Origin: Nitrosomonas mobilis
GTDB lineage: Bacteria; Pseudomonadota; Gammaproteobacteria; Burkholderiales; Nitrosomonadaceae
NCBI RefSeq assembly: GCF_900103035.1
Contig: NZ_FMWO01000040.1
Coordinates: 1 to 64,000, forward strand
Length of the DNA stretch: 64,000 nucleotides
Reading direction: 5' to 3'
Part shown: piece after piece, positions 60,320-64,000 of the stretch
How positions within the stretch are numbered: position 1 is the first letter of the stretch
Layout of the letters: each line of letters starts with the position of its first letter
Program-made: the position numbers and the translations under genes
The notes under the pieces: model-generated
Databases searched by the model: none
What the model was told of the DNA's origin: nothing
What the model saw: the letters and a program-made list of their open reading frames with translations, nothing else

Positions 60320-61175
60320 TTTTTAATGAGATACTGAATATATGAAATGACAGATATTTGAAGTGCGGTGGGTATTCATAGCTTTTTAAAGCCACTGATT
60401 TCTATTCTGTCGGCCTTATACACTCATAATTACAACTATAACGCCAACTACACGCTAATAGATTGTATCTACCCATCAGCCCGCAATTTGTCGTCAAAAT
60501 CTTTTAAGCTTTTATCAATAAAAACCACTGGCAAGCTTAAATTTTACACCCCCCCTCCCCTTCGCGCGTGCCAATGTGCTAGGTGCATTTTTATTTATTC
60601 AACACCGTAGCAGACGGAAGCCCCGAGTTATTGTCAAGTGCACATGCAGATGATGCGGATCTTGAAACTGGGGAATGTAGGCCTTCAGCGCTCATGGATG
60701 GAGGTGAAAAGGTTATGTCGCATTAAGCGAGATCATCGATACACCACCCTACCCCATCATCTTTTCCACGTGCCGACAACTTAATGGATACACTTGCGTA
60801 CAAGCGGATGCAAACCAGAATCACATCAATCGGAAATTGCATTCCTTTTACAGCCGGCATGTAGTTTCAGAATTTATTCAAGCGAGATAATCTACACGAT
60901 GTGTCAATTATCTCGCTTGATGTAATTTACCCCGTAAATGTCCTCCTCTCACCCTAACTTGTCCACTTCATACCCCGTTGATGTCTACCTCGCGCCCTGT
61001 ACACGCCCACCCAACAAAAGAATAACTATTATATATCAATAACTTATAGATAGTAAACAAAAGCTAAACATCCTATAACTATTTACAACATACTTTCCCC
61101 GTAAGCGTCCTCTTTTAGAGTTGTTGTTTTTTTTACTAACCAGTACTTAATAGTTGGACATGTCCAATTTTATTA
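60320..61175. other. Non-coding region with repeats and a hairpin next to parB
   Basis: A 14-bp perfect inverted repeat (60878-60891 with 60907-60920) lies here. Three copies of a CCCCGT-AtGTC-CTC-like motif occur at 60930, 60973 and 61097. A 14-bp palindrome TTGGACATGTCCAA is at 61154-61167, which recurs between parB and parA. No gene is supported. The layout suggests partition or replication sites. Confidence 0.5.
61154..61167. promoter_or_regulatory. Candidate parS site downstream of parB
   Basis: The perfect palindrome TTGGACATGTCCAA is the same 14-bp core that sits in the 32-bp palindrome at 62178-62209. Location on both sides of parB suggests ParB binding. Confidence 0.55.
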
Positions 61176-62141
61176 CTAGTTCTGATAATCAGCATGAACT
61201 GCTGTAACAGCCGCAAGCCAATCTTCAAGGGACGCATCGGAGGCCAAATTAATTTCCAGCACCAGTTTGTTAGGTGAAATTGCCTTGGCCTGCATAAACG
61301 CTTTATTCGAACTAGTCACATATTGCCTTACAATCCCTTTAGTCAGTTTTGTTTTGATTTTAGCGGCAGATTTCAATGCCGCCATAACAATGGCGCCTTT
61401 CTGCGGGTTTTCGTGCATACCTTTTGCAGCAGCTAAGATAAGCTCCGCTTGGGCTGGTTCTTTCATTAAGGGTTTGAGCTCGCGAGCGTGTCTCACCTTA
61501 ATTTCTGACAGGTCTGAATACGCTTTGATAATATCTTGATCCATGCTTGCTAAATCGAGATATCTACTCAACCAATCCTTAGAAACCCCCATACGCTCGC
61601 TCATTTGCACCTGGCTTTGATACAAACCGCCGAGGGCTTTCTTGTATTTAATCGCCCGCTCGTAATCGCTGATGTCTTGTCGGTTTCTGTTTTCCTCGTC
61701 TGAGATGATGAAGACCTCTTCTTCACTCAAATCGCGGACTTCGACAATGAAATCAGTCTTGAGATAATTTGCAACCCAATGACGCCTGGCGCCACAAACA
61801 AGTTCGTACTGAAACTTCTCGTTATTATCTAACTGTCGAACAATGGCTGGGGTTTCTTGGCCATGCATTTTGATCCCATCAATCAATTCTCGACAGTTTT
61901 TTTCATTGAGATTGTTGTAATTGCGATCGTGATCTTCTCGGATCATGCATGTCGACGGATCGATTCGGTAAGTCAGCCGCTTTTCACGTTTACCGCTGCC
62001 CATTTTGTTTTGTATGTCTATGCGTCTGTCCACATAATTAGGCGGCTCTTTGTACCCTTGTTTATCTTCAACGGTTGCGGCTTCTTCGCTAATGACGCGT
62101 TCCTGAATTAATCCAAGATCAAGACCTTTTTTTCTAACCAA
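61176..62141 (-). CDS. parB: ParB/RepB-type partition protein
   Basis: The 321-residue product has the ParB nucleotide-binding region (KFQYELVCGARRHWVANYLK, a variant GxRRxxA box), an ENRNRQDISDYERAIKYKKA segment and an HTH (SQVQMSERMGVSKDWLSRYL). CTP-dependent sliding and parS binding are expected. It is the second gene of an operon after parA, 115 bp apart. Confidence 0.88.
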   Translation of the reverse strand: MVRKKGLDLGLIQERVISEEAATVEDKQGYKEPPNYVDRRIDIQNKMGSGKREKRLTYRIDPSTCMIREDHDRNYNNLNEKNCRELIDGIKMHGQETPAIVRQLDNNEKFQYELVCGARRHWVANYLKTDFIVEVRDLSEEEVFIISDEENRNRQDISDYERAIKYKKALGGLYQSQVQMSERMGVSKDWLSRYLDLASMDQDIIKAYSDLSEIKVRHARELKPLMKEPAQAELILAAAKGMHENPQKGAIVMAALKSAAKIKTKLTKGIVRQYVTSSNKAFMQAKAISPNKLVLEINLASDASLEDWLAAVTAVHADYQN

Positions 62142-62177
62142 GATAGTGACCTCTCTTAATCGAAAACGATAGACAAG

Positions 62178-62209
62178 CTACTTAAGTTGGACATGTCCAA
62201 CTTAAGTAG
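62178..62209. promoter_or_regulatory. Perfect 32-bp palindrome between parA and parB
   Basis: The two 16-bp halves (CTACTTAAGTTGGACA and TGTCCAACTTAAGTAG) are exact reverse complements. The centre is the TTGGACATGTCCAA motif also found at 61154-61167. It is likely to be a ParB site. Confidence 0.65.
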
Positions 62210-62256
62210 TTCGATCAAGTTATGGAGTTTCAAGAAACAAAATCGATCGATTAAGC

Positions 62257-63429
62257 TCATACTTTGCCCTCTTGACGAAGTTTCTTTTCGTGGCTTGGCC
62301 AGGTGCGTCGGATGAGAAGTTCAATCTCAATAAACATCGTATCGAGAATACTGAGAGCACGCTTATGAACTGCGCGATTCACTTCCTCTTTGGTTAATTC
62401 GTATACCGTGCGCTGGCGTGAATACGCATTCTCAATTTGCTTGGTTTGACGAAAACGAGCACGCAAAAGAGATGTCCCGAATACCGTTTCATAGACTTGA
62501 GCCAGGACTGATTGGGCGCTGTTTTCATTGCCTTCATCGAATCGTGTAATCACCGCTCTAGTAAATTTATATTCGTGCGGACCATTGTGCCGTTCAAGCG
62601 TTTTTAAGGTGCGTTCCATCATCCGTAAATATGATGTTGTGGAAGATAAATCCGGGTATTGTGCCGGGATCGGAATCAGCAGAGCATTGGCTGCAGCCAT
62701 TACGTTCAACGACATTAACCCAAGTGCGGGAGGCGGATCGATCACAATCACGTCGTAGTTATGTTTGACGGTGTCTAACGCCTCTTTCAGATAGCGAAAT
62801 GTTTCGCCTCTTACATCGGCCATCCACTCGTATTCTGTTTCATATAGGAGCAGGTTTGCCGGCACTAAATCTAGGCTATCCCAATAAGTTTTACGTACGG
62901 CATAATCGAGAGTATCTTCCTCATCGCGATAGAACGGCGCAAGTGTATCGCGCTCATCTAACTCCAAGTCGGGGATGTATCCGAAAAGAGATGTGGCAGA
63001 TCCTTGCGGGTCTGAATCAACCAACAAAACCCGGTAACCCTGTAATGCCAAATACTGAGACATGTGCACGGCAGTAGTGGATTTTCCAACGCCGCCTTTA
63101 AATGACGAGCAAGCAATAATTACTGGTTCATCGGTTTCAGCGCGGTATGGTTGCGTGCCAAAGATGGCGCGTAAGTCATTAAGCTGCTTTTGGGTGAATC
63201 CGATACGCCGACCGGTCGGCCCGAGATCGGGTGGCGACATCCGCCCGTCTTTTTCTGCATCGCGTATAGCAGTGGCAGATCGGCCGACTAAATCCTGCGC
63301 TTCCTGAAGCGTAAAACGCAGTTCTAAAGTTTTGATACCCGTTGGTGAGAAACCCTGTTCTTTGATCGCTTTTAAGACCTGATCAGATCGGCGTAGCAAT
63401 TCGCTAATAGATTGGTGGGCTGTGTTCAT
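62257..63429 (-). CDS. parA: ParA/RepA-type partition ATPase with N-terminal HTH
   Basis: The 390-residue product is a large (type Ia) ParA. The N-terminus has an HTH-like region (LQEAQDLVGRSATAIRDAEK), followed by the deviant Walker A in CSSFKGGVGKSTTAVHMSQY, LLVDSDPQGSATSLFGYIPD, and VIVIDPPPALGLMSLNVMAA. The HTH suggests autoregulation, and an inverted repeat lies 23 bp upstream of the start. This is the second ParA on the element. Confidence 0.92.
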   Translation of the reverse strand: MNTAHQSISELLRRSDQVLKAIKEQGFSPTGIKTLELRFTLQEAQDLVGRSATAIRDAEKDGRMSPPDLGPTGRRIGFTQKQLNDLRAIFGTQPYRAETDEPVIIACSSFKGGVGKSTTAVHMSQYLALQGYRVLLVDSDPQGSATSLFGYIPDLELDERDTLAPFYRDEEDTLDYAVRKTYWDSLDLVPANLLLYETEYEWMADVRGETFRYLKEALDTVKHNYDVIVIDPPPALGLMSLNVMAAANALLIPIPAQYPDLSSTTSYLRMMERTLKTLERHNGPHEYKFTRAVITRFDEGNENSAQSVLAQVYETVFGTSLLRARFRQTKQIENAYSRQRTVYELTKEEVNRAVHKRALSILDTMFIEIELLIRRTWPSHEKKLRQEGKV

Positions 63430-63765
63430 TTGACTACCTCGACTCTAACATTGCATTATTTGACAATTCTACTCAAATAATGCACAGTATGCACTATTTT
63501 GTAGCGTTAGGTTACACCTAACGGCAGCGAATGCCCAATGTCATTGAAGTGATGAGACGAACCTTATGATCGATTGGCGATGTATCACCCCTAAAAAGAG
63601 GACGTTTGCAGGGAGACGGTATTTTCGGGAAACCAATAAGGGGACGGATACAGGGTGTCTAATCTTTACTCTAAATCGATACCTTTTCAAAAGGCACCCT
63701 CGAAGACTCTATGAGGGTTCAGCAGAGAAGGGCGCCTTACTACCTCCAGCCAAAGGTGAGATCGA
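63430..63765. promoter_or_regulatory. Control region between parA and rep
   Basis: A perfect 12-bp inverted repeat at 63452-63463 and 63473-63484 (TGCATTATTTGA) is probably the ParA operator. CGTTAGGT and ACCTAACG form a hairpin at 63505-63523. Closer to rep, AAGGCACCCT (63691-63700) can pair with AGGGCGCCTT (63729-63738) or, in part, ACCCT with AGGGT (63714-63718), giving two exclusive structures in the rep leader. Confidence 0.5.
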
Positions 63766-64000
63766 ATGACACAGATGCTCACACGCAGCCTGAAGAAGCA
63801 TGTTGCGGCAGTCCACGTCAGTGGAAAGCTCTCATTATTAAAACGCAAGATTGCAAATGTTTTGTTGTTGAATGCTTATGATAATCTACCTTATGCTGAC
63901 GAACATTCCATTAGTCTCCAGGATCTTGCTGATATTGCCGGTTTTAATAGCAAGGATTTTGAATTGCTCAAAGAAGCATTTCGAGATTTAGCAAAAACCA
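63766..64000 (+). CDS. Rep_3-type replication initiator, 3' end missing
   Basis: The first 78 codons are visible. They read LKKHVAAVHVSGKLSLLKRK, then IANVLLLNAYDNLPYADEHS and QDLADIAGFNSKDFELLKEA, the winged-helix N-terminal pattern of the Rep_3 initiator family. AGGTGAG lies 5 nt upstream of the ATG. It would bind iterons at oriV, which should lie near the gene, possibly beyond the window. Confidence 0.82.
   Translation, partial: MTQMLTRSLKKHVAAVHVSGKLSLLKRKIANVLLLNAYDNLPYADEHSISLQDLADIAGFNSKDFELLKEAFRDLAKT

Noticed and set aside
1..64000. CRISPR arrays, rRNA and tRNA genes
   Set aside because: No regularly spaced repeats of CRISPR length and no cloverleaf or rRNA sequence were noticed; the short tandem arrays have 8- or 11-bp units.

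Overview
The window looks like most of a conjugative plasmid from a beta- or gammaproteobacterium. The backbone resembles SXT/R391 and IncC elements: a MOBH relaxase, an F-type (MPF_F) type IV secretion system, a TraD/DUF4400 pair, and FlhC/FlhD-like and AcaB-like regulators. Unlike an ICE, it shows no integrase or att site in the visible part. Instead it ends in a Rep_3-type initiator with a ParA/ParB pair, so it is probably replicon-based. The style of several small genes reminded me of Nitrosomonadaceae, but that host is a guess.

Layout. 0-2 kb: the end of an IS6-family element, a frameshifted membrane-protein gene and an AcaB-like gene. 2.2-10.3 kb: transfer block 1 (S26 peptidase, traI, traW, traU, trbC, traN, a TraT-like lipoprotein and a small secreted protein). 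10.4-13.3 kb: insertion debris, a DUF1428 gene, a ParDE toxin-antitoxin pair, an IS1595 fragment, a Tn3 terminus and a dead resolvase. 13.4-21.3 kb: a run of DNA-metabolism and anti-restriction genes (RecE-like exonuclease, SSB, TOPRIM primase, RecT, ArdC-like protein, RadC and small unknowns). Most of these genes share repeated structured leaders and 3' hairpins. 21.3-26 kb: secreted nuclease, Tiki/ChaN-like protein, Tn3, NRAMP and IS630 remnants. 26-28.6 kb: SRAP, UmuD and UmuC. 28.6-31.5 kb on the minus strand: traD, an unknown gene and DUF4400. 31.6-45.3 kb: transfer block 2 (transglycosylase, OmpA-like, pilin, traL, E, K, B, dsbC, V, C, trbI, F, H, G).

46-47 kb: ParA with a ribbon-helix-helix partner, flanked by 8-bp tandem repeats. 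47.3-48.7 kb: FlhC/FlhD-like activator genes divergent from an XRE repressor. 48.8-51.6 kb: ParM/ParR-like pair, a repeat-rich region that may hold centromere and oriT, a MobI-like candidate and a WGR-domain gene. 52.9-56.9 kb: McrBC restriction and a PD-(D/E)XK-like protein. 57-60.3 kb: small unknown genes. 61.2-64 kb: ParB, ParA and the start of rep.

The main proposal is a set of linked control systems. Four inverted-repeat sites with 18-20 bp arms and 11-12 bp spacers lie at the heads of transfer transcription units and upstream of the MobI-like gene; their geometry is what an FlhDC-type activator would bind. The 13.4-21.3 kb genes share an RNA-like leader family with a predicted pseudoknot. 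Octamer repeats related to CTATATAG are scattered over the element and form arrays on both sides of the ParA/RHH operon. None of these links has been tested here.
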